A stretch of DNA of 64,000 nt from Berghia stephanieae. Its lineage: Eukaryota; Mollusca; Gastropoda; Nudibranchia; Aeolidiidae. Below the pieces are notes generated by a model. The model did no database searches and had not been told where the DNA came from. It saw nothing but the letters and a program-made list of their open reading frames with translations. This document shows, one piece after another, positions 45,241-57,900 of this stretch (its first letter is position 1; every line of letters begins with the position of its first letter). Location: the NCBI GenBank assembly GCA_034508935.3, contig CM067442.1, positions 145,056,337-145,120,336 on the forward strand, read 5' to 3'. The translations under genes were made by a program, and so were the position numbers.

Positions 45241-45558
45241 CTCTTCACTATATTAGAAGATAGATATAGATATATTAGTATTAGTAAAAATGAAATTAAC
45301 ATAGACACAATGATAGCGTAAGTGATCAATTATTATTTACTTAAAAATAATTCATTTAACTGAGGTCACGTTCTCAATTTTAACACAATTTAACTCATTG
45401 AATTAATTATTCAATAAAACAATAAAACTTAATATTATTTTAAACTTTAAGATAAGTGAAATAATTTTACGATATTAATCACTTAATCACTTGATGATTA
45501 CTCAGCACATCAAAACAATATTATAAATTTATATAATCTCACCGAGCACAAATTACAA
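45241..45558. other. AT-rich non-coding stretch
   Basis: No features recognised. Confidence 0.5.
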
Positions 45559-45791
45559 AAACACAATATCGCTTAGAGCCCATAACCGGGTACGATACAC
45601 AAAATACTGGCCATATTAGGCCCACTTCGGCTACAATACAGCCTAAAACACAATGCTGGCCAACACACAGGCCCAACACATATCGCCTGAGAGCCCATAT
45701 TCGGGTGCGACATAAAATACTGGCCACTTTGGGCCCTTTTCACTGTGGCTTCAACATAGCCAAACAGAATTCCAGCCAACACACAGGCTGT
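45559..45791 (+). repeat. ~115-bp diverged tandem duplication
   Basis: AGAGCCCATA, AAAATACTGGCCA, GGCCCA/GGGCCC and CCAACACACAGGC occur in the same order in both halves, 115 bp apart, with many substitutions. Confidence 0.75.
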
Positions 45792-46566
45792 ACAGGTCTT
45801 CCTTCTTCGACCTCTAATCGCAGACTGCCAGTTGAACATCGACCCAAGCCGAAACATAGGACAGGGTATCTAACGGTATCTCGGTTGATGCATAAGATTG
45901 ATGAGGGTGTCTTAACACTGATGGAACATGATAACCCTCCGTTCTTTCATTGCCTTCATAGTATACACCACCCACGGCGAATACAAGGGAGTCCCTATTC
46001 CAACACCCATCCTACACTCATAAATCATTTAATTATATGGGTTGGATTCTACCCGAGACCTTGGTGGGTATGACAAATATCTCCCTTTGTTATATAGAAG
46101 GCATTTCTTTACACGGTGCAAAAACCTAAAAAATGATGTCAAAAAACTACCAGTCCTAGAGGGTGTTGTGTCAGGCTAATATGTTAACGATGGCGACGTT
46201 ATGATAGACCAAATAGTTTTCTCACAATGCCGAATTCCTTTGATCTTTTCATGGTTTGCAATAAAATATGACTCAAACTTTAAAATGTTTACAGTAACGG
46301 TGTGTTGATTCTCTTTAGGGAAAATATTCACAAAGTTGCATTCAGTGGCGTAGCTTGGCAAATAATTTTGGGTTGTAAAAACAAGTTGTTTGAATTAGTG
46401 TTTGAAATAATGTAACAATATTATCATTTAAATTGTACTATACTTAACCGTGTTGAAAAAAAAAAGCGCATAGCGTTTAATGTCGCAAGGTATCTCTTCC
46501 CTGGTGCACAACGGACATGTAATCTATTGGACGACACAAGCAGCCCGTGAGGTGCTTATGATGTTT
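45792..46566. other. Non-coding stretch, nothing recognised
   Basis: The frame at 45705-46073 arises from the duplication and its flank. No domain is visible. Confidence 0.45.
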
Positions 46567-46568
46567 AA

Positions 46569-46730
46569 CCCCCCCCCCCCCCCAAAAAAAAAAAAAACAA
46601 ACAAAAAAAAACAAAACAAAAAAAAAAAAACAAAAAAAAAAAACAAAACAAAACAAAATAAACAACAACAAAAAAAAAAAAAAAAAACAAAAAAAAAAAA
46701 AACAAAAAAAAAAACAACAAAAAAACCCCA
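46569..46730. repeat. C tract followed by A-rich (CA)-interrupted tract
   Basis: About 15 C residues are followed by about 145 bp of A with isolated C. The Lys-rich and Phe-rich open frames across it are low complexity. Confidence 0.93.
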
Positions 46731-47545
46731 AAAAACCAGGGGTCCTCCGAACTCGATAGGACATGGAGAAATGCCTTTCACAAAGACATAACCCACTGTT
46801 TAGCAAGACAACTCATAAAGGTCACACAAAACCCACTGGTCACCCATCGAGCAGGGTACATGTTTACCATTCTTGAATTATGTTCACTGGGGAGGGGGCT
46901 TTGAGTGTGATAATGTGAAATGTAATTGAATCTAAACTAATATGTCTGTCTGTAACTTCTATGTTCGTTTCTATTGCCCTTGATAAATGACGGCAACGTT
47001 CGCAAAATTCCAATCTTCTAGAACTTTAATTAGCGATAGAAATGTGTTAAATAAGATAGAAAGGGGATGGGCTATTTCTGATGGAATTTCCCGAGTAAAC
47101 GAAGATAAAGATCACTCAGGCCAAAGCATTTATCACACCTAGTGTTCCTAAATGTCTATCACTTTATCCGAAACAGAATTACCATGATATAATTGGATTC
47201 AGTAGTCTGATGTCACGCCACCCGGCAACGGCGGCCATCTTGGCTCTAAACAAAAAAAATCATTACTTTTTATTCTTCATGCTGGCTAGAACTTTTCATA
47301 TGCCTTGTGATCAGAATGTGTAAAAGTCAAAACATGATCAAATTTATGGGATTTTTTCCCTCTGGATACGTTTTTATGTTCCGATAGTTTAGAGCCAGTG
47401 TTACTAAGTTACCATGCGTCATTAGGAAGGAAGTGACGTTACGACTGTTGAAGAGTATTCCCATCTTCTTTATTGTCAACAAATGGGGTATAAGCTGGCT
47501 CCTCATTTATAAAAACAATACCAGATACTATTGACGTTGTGCTTC
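46731..47545. other. Non-coding stretch with a weak inverted pair
   Basis: TTGGCTCTAAAC (about 47240) and GTTTAGAGCCA (about 47388) are inverted, with CATCTTGG and CATGCGTCATTAGG outside. This may be an eroded TIR element, but the outer arms align poorly. Confidence 0.35.
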
Positions 47546-47547
47546 TG

Positions 47548-47642
<95 letters not shown>

Positions 47643-47643
47643 G
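47548..47643. repeat. (ATT)n microsatellite
   Basis: A clean ATT array of about 96 bp. Confidence 0.95.
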
Positions 47644-48192
47644 GTGGTATTACCGTTGTTGTATTTTTTGTGGTTATTAATGGTATCATTTAATTTTTTG
47701 GTCCTATTTACAATTTTTTTCTCACTTTCATGTATGTTGTCATCAAATTGTATGAATTATTGACGAAGATTGGCCTACGATTAAATAAACTTTGAAACTT
47801 TCTAAAACTTCTTTAACATCAGATTCCGTGTAATTTTTTATACGGTATAATCTTTCAAAGGAACCGCAGTTTCAGATACAAGAGGTGCAAAACCAAAATG
47901 ACAATTTTTAATTTGTCCTCTTCACTCTGAGTTCCTGTTTTGTTGGCAATCTATTAATAATATTGCTTTTCACCTCATGCCATGAAAAAGAATTCCGCGC
48001 TTCGCCTCTCTGGAGAAATTCTTTAAATTTTCCTCATGTGAGTTTTTCATGATTGTATACATCTTAACAGGCAGCTACGCCTCTGGCTTTCAACTATTAA
48101 AATGTAACAATTGTTTATGTCAAGTGTGTACAAAGTGTACAATTTGCTGTGTCATTTTGAACCCAGGGTGGCAATGTTAGTGCGCACGGGTT

Positions 48193-48196
<4 letters not shown>
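47644..48196. other. Non-coding stretch, nothing recognised
   Basis: AT-rich between two microsatellites. Confidence 0.45.
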
Positions 48197-48268
<72 letters not shown>

Positions 48269-48269
48269 C

Positions 48270-48301
<32 letters not shown>

Positions 48302-48364
48302 AGGTAGTAGTAGTGGTAGAGGTAGTAGTAGTAGTAATGGTAGTAGTGGTGGTAGTAGTAGTAA

Positions 48365-48420
<56 letters not shown>

Positions 48421-48475
48421 ATAGGAGGAGGAGGAGGAGGAGGAGGAAAAGGAGGAGGAGGAGTATTAGTAGTTT

Positions 48476-48524
<49 letters not shown>

Positions 48525-48612
48525 TAGTAGTAATAGGAGGAGGAGGAGGAGGAGGAGGAGGAGGAGGAGGAGGAGGAGGAGGAGGAGGAGGAGGAAAAGG
48601 AGGAGAAGTATT
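48197..48612. repeat. 415-bp (AGT)n / (AGG)n compound repeat
   Basis: AGT arrays alternate with purine AGG arrays (about 48423-48463 and 48534-48602). The AGG/GGA parts are G-rich on the plus strand. Confidence 0.97.
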
Positions 48613-48756
48613 AGTAATAATAAAGACAATAAAGAGAGACAGTTTGAACAAAGTTTGAAAGACAATGAGAATTATCGTGTTAAAGGGTTAAATTTTAATA
48701 TTATGTTTTGACGGTGATGTCAAAATAAATGTTGTGATATGCAGTTAATAATAATA

Positions 48757-49125
48757 TGTGACTCCTAGCGTCACACTGGTATTATGCTGGAGGGAAGGGG
48801 TTGCCAAACAGTTTTTAAATTATTTTTTTAAAATGTTAAATTGTCCATAATATGTGTTTAGTTAAGAAACTCACAACATCCGCCAGACGGATATGATGAC
48901 GTACCAACATACAAAACTATGTGTAACTTTAATTGTTTATAGTCTGATTAATACAATTTAGTGAGAGTACTCACAAAAATGGCTGGCTAGACACAATAAT
49001 AAAGAGCTGAGTGACGTCAATTTCGTCATTCTATACGATTTGGAGACGATGTGTTATTTATATGTGTTATCTAATTGTGACCTGTCGTCTCAAAACGGTA
49101 TTATGTCCGAGACAACCTGGAGCTT
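48757..49125. mobile_element. Family C inverted-repeat elements (one diverged copy plus an arm)
   Basis: GTGACTCCTAGCGTCACACT, GGTATTATGC (48757 onward) resembles the family left arm. TTTGGAGACGATGTG (about 49040-49054) resembles the inverted right arm. A second clear left arm, GTGACCTGTCGTCTCAAAAC, GGTATTATGTCCG, starts at 49077. Confidence 0.45.
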
Positions 49126-49190
49126 AGAATTCGAATTTAACCAGTACTTCTAACATCAGCTTTGAGTAATTCCCTTCATAGAAAGAGAAA

Positions 49191-49192
<2 letters not shown>

Positions 49193-49259
<67 letters not shown>
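49193..49259. repeat. (GA)n microsatellite
   Basis: A GA array of about 67 bp. Confidence 0.95.
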
Positions 49260-49261
<2 letters not shown>

Positions 49262-49509
49262 TGTTTTTTGTTTCTTACACTTCAACAGAAGCTTTCATTT
49301 CAACATTATGATAATTTTAACTGTAAACTCAATTAACTTCATCTATATCACTCCGCATAATAATGTAGTTGTGTTATTAATTTTCCAAATGACGTTATTA
49401 TTTTGGCTACAATCGCCGCATTTACATTGACATCGTTACTAAAAGAGCGAACGCAGTAAAATTAAAAACAAACAAACTTGATTTGAAACAGATTTTCGAT
49501 GTTTTGATG

Positions 49510-49665
49510 GATTTTAAGCGAGGAGCCTAGTATTTAAAATAATAATATAAGCACGTATCAGACTATAACGGTGCAAGTAGATTTGAAGCGAGGAGCCTAC
49601 TATTTGAAATAATAATATATGCATGTATCAGACTATAACGGTGCACGTAGATTTTAAGCAAATGA
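49510..49665 (+). repeat. ~60-bp degenerate tandem repeat
   Basis: ATTTTAAGCGAGGAGCCTAG, TATTTAAAATAATAATATAA and CAGACTATAACGGTGCAAGT recur three times at roughly 59-62 bp steps. Confidence 0.75.
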
Positions 49666-49704
49666 ATTTCGAGAAGGGTACTGTATGTTCCACGACGCGA
49701 TGTG

Positions 49705-49709
<5 letters not shown>

Positions 49710-49762
<53 letters not shown>
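49710..49762. repeat. (GT)n microsatellite
   Basis: A GT array of about 53 bp. Confidence 0.95.
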
Positions 49763-49766
<4 letters not shown>

Positions 49767-51025
49767 CGTGGTGTGCTTGTGTGTGCGTGCATATATATAT
49801 TTGTACTAAATTTATTTCAGATTCCCATCTGAATTGTTCTTTTGGTAACTGGGAGTACGCATGAAAATGGATGATAAACGACGTGTACACGTTGATAAGC
49901 CATGTTGTGGTTTATGGTTTGTGGCTGTGGCATTTCAAGGTTCGAATCTTGCCATAGTCCATGTCAATTAAAAAAAAAATAACCTTCATTTTGTAGCAAG
50001 AAGTTTAATTGATTTCTAAGGGTGTGGTACAGTGGTAGTACTGTGCACAATGACGTGAATGTAAATATGTACACTGTTCAGGTAGGTACATATTCATATA
50101 GGGGCTTTATATAATATACAAACGAAATATCAATTGATTTTTCAAAATGTCTGTGAAATACTATGTTTCATCTTTGCCTTGTGGCTATTATAAGAAAGGG
50201 AAGAAGCAATATATTGCATTGCCGTAGCCTTATATACATCTGACACGTAGAAGGATTATGATTTTCAAGCGTGACATAAAATTTTTGTTTATCTCAAAAT
50301 ATAAATCTATGGAAATACCTAGCGACAGGAAGCGTTGCAAAACCGAAACTACAAGGGAAAACGGGAAACAGATGGCGTTTATCTTTCGATCCCATTCCAC
50401 CTTGTAGTTTTCTTCATTAGATTTGGGTAATTTGTAATGGATATCACAAATTTATCGTCTCAGTTGCATCCATTAGATGCGATAGAGTTACGAATTTAGC
50501 TAGATTTGTCCAAAACGTCAAAATGCTTTGAAAACATGCCTATATTTCGCTGACGAACCTAGTTACGTGGCAGGGAGTAAATCTGGTAAATATAATCGCA
50601 ATCAATGAGGCTAGACCAATCACAAAATCCGATATTTTTAGATTGCCGAACTGAGTTGTATTTTTCTCCTCATTCACTGACACTACACTGTACTGTCTGG
50701 GGGAATCCGTTGTGGATGTAACACGTTGAAAGTTCATTGAGATGCAAGTGGTATTTTAACGCTCCTTTACAATAGATGTTTAATGTGGTTTTATTTTAGT
50801 AGTGTACTTAAATTTTATTTCATAGCAATTGATTTGGATAGTGTATCAACCGATGTCCACCGGTTGATGGAGATATGTAGCCATCTGTTTACTGATTTAT
50901 CCTTTTCTCATTTCAATAAGTGCTGTCGTGCAGTATAGAGGTGATCTATGACTGACCGGTGTGCAATGTCTACGTGTCAGTGATAAGGGTTAAATCTTAT
51001 CTTTACTTTCTATTTCCCTTTGCAG
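49763..51025. other. RRBP1 5' flank / upstream intron
   Basis: A box B-like GGTTCGAATC with no convincing tRNA or SINE around it lies near 49939. The rest is plain. It probably contains the RRBP1 promoter or an intron after a non-coding first exon. Confidence 0.35.
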
Positions 51026-51258
51026 GTTCTCTGTAGAGAATCTCTTTATGTCTTGCGAATCTGGAGCTTGTATGGATCGTCATTACACAACTTAGAGTGA
51101 CAGGGGCGTGGCGTTTTCTGTCTTCAGCAGTTCAGCGTAGACTTGAAGATAGACTCGGATTTTGGAAGTTAATTAAAGAAGATAAAAAGTATTCATCAAC
51201 GTCTGTGCTCGAAGAAGATTAATCTTTTCTGCACTGGGCAATTAAGCCAACTACCAAC
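51026..51258 (+). promoter_or_regulatory. RRBP1: RRBP1 5'UTR (probable exon part)
   Basis: CTTTGCAG at 51018-51025 is a good acceptor preceded by pyrimidines. The sequence from there to the ATG has no intron signals, so it is probably the 5'UTR part of the first coding exon. Confidence 0.45.
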
Positions 51259-51991
51259 ATGGATATACTAACCCAGGTTTTAATCGGCCTTGCCGTGTTT
51301 ATCCTGTCAGCGCTGTTGATATGGTTCATCTCTGCTTTCTCAATGAAAGAAAAAACATTTGAAGAGGTGATAGAGGAGCAACGTCGCGAGCAAGAGAAGG
51401 AAATAGAGAAATTGAAAGCAGAGAAAAAGTCTGAAAAAGAAAAGCATAAGAAGAAAAAGAACAAACAGGAGAAAGTGAAAGAAAAAGCTCCTGTTGTAGA
51501 ACCAGAAGTTCCTGTGGTGCAAAAAATGGTACAACTGGAGATTGAACCTGAGATCATTGAACCAACTGAGACCTTGGGCCTCAGTGCCCCTTCTGGTGAA
51601 GTTCGCAACCGGGGAAAGAAAGATAAAGTTGGCAAGTCCATTTTACACAACAGAGATGACAAACCTTTAGTTGATGATAAAACTGTTGAAATTCTCCTGA
51701 AATCTGCTGCTCCTCCGAAAGATGAACTGGAACTGAAAAAGATCCATGAAAAGGAGAAGGTTGTGGTTGAAAAGAAGCCTGTAGTTGAAAAGAAAGCTGT
51801 GGTTGAGAAGAAACCTGTAGTTGAAAAGAAACCTGTAGTTGAAAAGATTGAAAAAGCTCAGGTGTCCGAAACAAAAGCAGCCCCTTCGGTTAAAGATAAG
51901 AAGTCTAAAACTGAATACAAGGAGAACATGCCCCCAGCAAAATCTGACAAGAAAGAAGAGCCTAAAGGACACACCAAGACAAAGCCCTCTG
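51259..51991 (+). CDS. RRBP1: RRBP1 exon 1: membrane anchor, basic region, VVEKK repeats
   Basis: The ATG at 51259 (context CCAACATGG) opens MDILTQVLIGLAVFILSALL. Residues 40-75 are Lys/Glu-rich. Residues 168-197 are about five copies of a six-residue repeat, VVEKKP or VVEKKA. The exon ends in a split Gly/Asp codon before GTGAG at 51992. Vertebrate p180 instead has decapeptide repeats here, so the repeat has the same position but a different sequence. Confidence 0.9.
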
Positions 51992-54900
51992 GTGAGATTT
52001 TAATTTTGTTACTTAGTTCATTATATTAATTATACATCAACATTTAAGTATGTATGAATACCTTGTATTCTTGTTACCATTCACACTTGTGATATAGGAC
52101 TCTTTAGATTTAGATATTATGTTTGGTGCCCATAAAAATGTCTCAATACAGTACAGTGCCCTGAAGTACTCTTGATATAACTAATACTATGTACTTCATC
52201 TCATGCATTTTCTTCTCAGTCTCAGTAGCAGTTGAAAAAGTTCTAAATTTCAGTGTCAAATGTTTTTGTAATTAAAAAAGTAATTTTCTGTCATTGCATT
52301 TCGATTGAACACCATTAACATAGATGATGTAAAAAAGGACTATCTAACACATGTTAGAGAGGTCTTGACATTGGTACAGACACTGATATGCTTTTAAAGT
52401 TTTCTGTGTCCATCCAGCAGGTTTCCCTGGTCTGTTAGGTCTGATAGAAATATACTTTACTATGGACTAGTGTCCTATTCAAGGGGTAGCAAGCAATCTT
52501 AATTGTCAGTTTAATACTACAGAAATTGGGATACACATTGGGTCAGGGGCTATACGACTCATTTCACACTTATGCCTAACAATAAACTTTTTCCAGATAG
52601 TTGATCTTGTTGGGTGACCGAAAACCTCCACATCTCATATTTTAATGGACGATAAGATGTAACAGTAGCATACTGATTTTCTTCCTCTTCATATCATTGA
52701 CATTTTATTGTATCATAGTGGTCAACTGTCCTGCTAAAATTGGGACTGTCCCGATTTGGTAATCTTGAGAAACATTTTAAAGAAGAAAAAAAATAGACTG
52801 TTTTAAATGAATGGAAATGACCCTTGCATGTCTCAGGATTATGCTTTTTTGACAAACGAATTAAAACAAGGAACAAATCTCTAAATCTAGATTATATTAT
52901 ATATATATAATAGTCCAAACATATTACTGTTTTGGCTCATTACAATATTGTGCGTTATGGTGTCCCATTTTAGCTCTTTGAAAAATGGGCTGCAATATTG
53001 TTTGTATGTTATTTTCTTTTTTTCTTTATCACACGAAGTTGATGAATCTCATTTGTTTTGAAGTAGAAGTGGGCTAATTAATGAATATTCCCCTGTATTG
53101 AAAGGTAGGATCTATAATAAATAACTGCATTTTAAATGCGACACAGCGTCTTCATCATATATATTTATTTTTACAACTTTCAGATGAAAGCAGCAGTAAT
53201 CCTTTGACAGCACCACGTGTGATCACATATGTGAAATCTGCCAAACTGTCAGAAAACGAGGTCCAGACTCTGATTGAGATTCTATTAAACAAACAGGGAT
53301 TGACTCCATCAGGGCCTGCCATGTCTGAAGATTCCTGGAATAAAGTAAGTCTGGACTTTCCATATATTTTTCCCTATACTATGGACCATATCATTCATAT
53401 AGACCCTATGAACTGCAGCCTTAGCGACATTCACTCTATTGCTTATGTGCGGCTATGTGGTCTAGTGGTATGACATTCGCTTTCAGATCGGAAGGTCCTG
53501 GGTTCGAGCCTCACGCTCGGCGCATAATTGAGTCCTTGGAAAAGGCTCTTTACTCACATTCTCTCACCGTACTCAGGTGTAAAATGAGTACCTGGCCGTT
53601 AACAGAGTTGTCTTTGTCCGAAAATTGTAATATCGCCTAACAGGCGTCGTGTCCTGTCCTACATGTTAAATGTTGCTGTTGACCAGGGACCCCTTGTAAA
53701 GCGCTTTGAGCACATTTAGTGGATATTGCCCTATATAAAGCTCAATTATGTCTTATTACTTTTCATGAAATGAATAATAAATAGTTGAGACAGAAGTAAG
53801 AAAAAAAAAAAAACATACCCAAAACCCCATAATCTGGCATCACACTTCAATTTTGTAGAGAATTTTACCAGCAAGTGGATGCAGCATCATTTGGAGGAGG
53901 TGGACGTCATTGCAAGACTTTTGTTTACATCGGACTGGGTGCACGAGCACATGCATTTGTATAATCCACTATCCACTAAATGTGCTCAAAGTTTCATTTT
54001 CTTTGGCCCTTGTGACCTAAAGTGTTTGTTGGGGGTGCTGAACTCGAAATCTAGGGAGTTTTTTTCTGCTTCTTAAACTTCTAAAACTAGAGAAGAAATT
54101 TTAATTTGAACATTTAGCTGGTTCACTGGCTAATACTAACACCCAATGTTTTGTCATAGCAGACAGGATCGAACCAAATTTTATATAAAACCTCATACCT
54201 GGATAATTACCTGGATACCTCTGTATAGAGCTTTTAGACTTGGTGTAGTCTCCTTCGCTCCTCCTCATCTATTAATGATTGGACCAATTTTTAAAATTGA
54301 ACTTGTTTCCTAGGGTGTTGCTTATCTCCAACTCTGCTTTGAATTTATTCAAATTTTTTGCTGATACTGTGGTTTCTTGCAGTTTATTCCAGTTATTTAC
54401 AATTCTAGATGAAAAAAAGTTCCTTCTTTCATTTGTTTTAAAACGTTCTTTTTTCAGTTTCTTGCTGTTTCCTCGTGTCTGAATGTTCTTGTTTGGTTTA
54501 AGGAATCCTGCCTCTACCCTTTCTATTCCCTTAACTATTTTATATGTTTGGATCATATCTCCCCTTCTTCTCCTGTAATCTAAGGTCGGGAGATTTAATT
54601 CTTTCAATCTCTCACAGTAGGTTTTGTCTTTCAGGTGTGTGATAAGTTTTGTTGCTCTCCTTTGCACTCTTTCCAAACAGTCTTTGTCTCCCTCAAACTT
54701 CGGATACCATATGCAGTTAGCATATTCCAGCTTTGATCTAACCATAGTCTTGTAGATGGTAGTCATGTGTTTTGTTTTCAGATTCTTGAAATTTCTTTTC
54801 ACTATTCCGAGTGTTTTACTAGCCTTAGATTGAACATCTTGAATTTGCTTCTTGAAGTTTAGCTTCCTATCAATAAATACTCCTAGGTCTTTTTCCCCAT

Positions 54901-57900
54901 TGGATTTCTGCAGGGGTTTTTCTTTCATTATATAGTTTGCTTCTCTGTTGTTTTTTCCTAGGTGAAGAACTGCACATTTATCTACATTGAACTCCATCTG
55001 CCATATTTCGGACCATTCTTCAAGCTTTTTCAAATCTTGTTGTAAGGTGTTTCTTTCTTCTGTATTAGCTACTCCATAGAGCTTAGTATCATCGGCAAAG
55101 ATTTTACATTTAGATGATAGATTGTCTGGCAAGTCATTGATATAAATCAGGAAGAGAACTGGTCCCAGTACACTTCCTTGTGGAACTCCACTTGTTACCA
55201 GTCTCTCCGTTGATGCTGTTCCATTCACTATCACTTTTTGTCTTCTATCTTTGAGGAAATCTCGGACCCATTTGACTGTCTGATCATTAATTTGATACTG
55301 TTCCAATTTCCTGATTAGGCGCCAGTGTGGAACTTTGTCAAATGCCTTTCTGAAGTCGAGGTATATGACATCTAAATTGTTGCCTAATTCCAGGTCTCTC
55401 GTCCAGTCATCCATTGTTTCAAGTAGGTTTGTTACTGTAGACCTTCCCGCCATGAAACCATGTTGATCTTTGCTGAATAGTTTGTTCTTGGTCATATGAT
55501 CAACCATTTCTTCTCTAATCAGCTGTTCCATGAGCTTGCAGACGACAGATGTCAGGCTCACTGGTCTGTAGTTTTCTGGATTTTTTGTCTCCCTTCTTGA
55601 ATATGGCTGTGACGTTAGCTTCTTTCCATTCCCTTGGTAGTCTTCCTTCTTTCATCGACTGGTTAAATATCTTGGTTAGGGGTTCTACTAGCTGCTCTGC
55701 TAAGTTTTTTAGGATGAAGTTTGTCAGGTCCAGGTGATTTACTCTCCTTTAGGTTTTGTAGTCTCTTCATTACTCTCTCTTCAGTAATCGGCCATTGTGT
55801 AGTATCTATATTACTCCTTTTAGCAATATCTGGCAAGTTTTTCTGGTTCTCCACTGTAAAGACACTTGCAAAGAAGAGATTTAGCACCTCTGCCTTGTCT
55901 TCATCTTCAGATGCCCAAGTGCCATCTTCTTTTTTTATGTCACAGGTTCCCTGTCTTGTCTTCATTTTACTGTTTACATAACTCCAGAATACCTTAGGAT
56001 TTTCTTTCGTTTCCTCTGCTATCTTGTTCTCATACTTTTGATGCGCTTGTCGGACTATTTTAGTAGTTGCGTTTCTCACTCTTTTGTATTTGTCCCAATC
56101 CTCTTCCTTTTTGCTTCTAGAGTATCTTCTATTTACTGCCTTCTTCTTCCGCAATGCCTCTCTCACTTCCTGCGTCATCCAAGGTTGATTTCTTCTCCCA
56201 ACCCGGTTCCCTCTGCTTTTCGGGATGTTTTTCTCGAAGCATTGGTTAAGTACTCTGGTAAATCTACTCCAGTTGTTTCCTACGGTGTCCTCGATTAGTA
56301 TTTCCTCCCATTTGATATGCCCCAGTTCCTCTTTCATACTCTCTAGATCAGCCTTCCTATATCTGAGTGTCAGTTTTTCATCTACAGTCTCTGATGTCGC
56401 CCTCAGTTTTAGGAATATGGTCGCATGGTCGCTTTTTCCCCAGTGGGTGGCTCAGTCTTAGGTCAATAATGTCATTTTCTTCCTCCATCAATATCAAGTC
56501 CAATACGTTGGGCTTCTGGTTTTTTCTCTGTCTTGTGGGTTCTTTTATTATCTGTTGTAGGTAGCGATCTTCAATGGTTTCTATGAAACTTTCCTCCAGG
56601 CTTCCCTCTTTTGGTTTGTCCATCCCTTCTCTGTTGTTTTTTCCTAGGTGAAGAACTGCACATTTATCTACATTGAACTCCATCTGCCATATTTCGGACC
56701 ATTCTTCAAGCTTTTTCAAATCTTGTTGTAAGGTGTTTCTTTCTTCTGTATTAGCTACTCCATAGAGCTTAGTATCATCGGCAAAGATTTTACATTTAGA
56801 TGATAGATTGTCTGGCAAGTCATTGATATAAATCAGGAAGAGAACTGGTCCCAGTACACTTCCTTGTGGAACTCCACTTGTTACCAGTCTCTCCGTTGAT
56901 GCTGTTCCATTCACTATCACTTTTTGTCTTCTATCTTTGAGGAAATCTCGGACCCATTTGACTGTCTGATCATTAATTTGATACTGTTCCAATTTCCTGA
57001 TTAGGCGCCAGTGTGGAACTTTGTCAAATGCCTTTCTGAAGTCGAGGTATATGACATCTAAATTGTTGCCTAATTCCAGGTCTCTCGTCCAGTCATCCAT
57101 TGTTTCAAGTAGGTTTGTTACTGTAGACCTTCCCGCCATGAAACCATGTTGATCTTTGCTGAATAGTTTGTTCTTGGTCATATGATCAACCATTTCTTCT
57201 CTAATCAGCTGTTCCATGAGCTTGCAGACGACAGATGTCAGGCTCACTGGTCTGTAGTTTTCTGGATTTTTTGTCTCCCTTCTTGAATATGGCTGTGACG
57301 TTAGCTTCTTTCCATTCCCTTGGTAGTCTTCCTTCTTTCATCGACTGGTTAAATATCTTGGTTAGGGGTTCTACTAGCTGCTCTGCTAAGTTTTTTAGGA
57401 TGAAGTTTGTCAGGTCCAGGTGATTTACTCTCCTTTAGGTTTTGTAGTCTCTTCATTACTCTCTCTTCAGTAATCGGCCATTGTGTAGTATCTATATTAC
57501 TCCTTTTAGCAATATCTGGCAAGTTTTTCTGGTTCTCCACTGTAAAGACACTTGCAAAGAAGAGATTTAGCACCTCTGCCTTGTCTTCATCTTCAGATGC
57601 CCAAGTGCCATCTTCTTTTTTTATGTCACAGGTTCCCTGTCTTGTCTTCATTTTACTGTTTACATAACTCCAGAATACCTTAGGATTTTCTTTCGTTTCC
57701 TCTGCTATCTTGTTCTCATACTTTTGATGCGCTTGTCGGACTATTTTAGTAGTTGCGTTTCTCACTCTTTTGTATTTGTCCCAATCCTCTTCCTTTTTGC
57801 TTCTAGAGTATCTTCTATTTACTGCCTTCTTCTTCCGCAATGCCTCTCTCACTTCCTGCGTCATCCAAGGTTGATTTCTTCTCCCAACCCGGTTCCCTCT

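Noticed and set aside
47209-47440. Possible TIR element with GGCTCTAAAC ends.
   Set aside because: Only about 12 bp pair well. The outer arms align poorly and no TSD is seen.
51219-51972. Minus-strand frames opposite RRBP1 exon 1.
   Set aside because: They are shadows of the Lys/Glu-rich coding strand.
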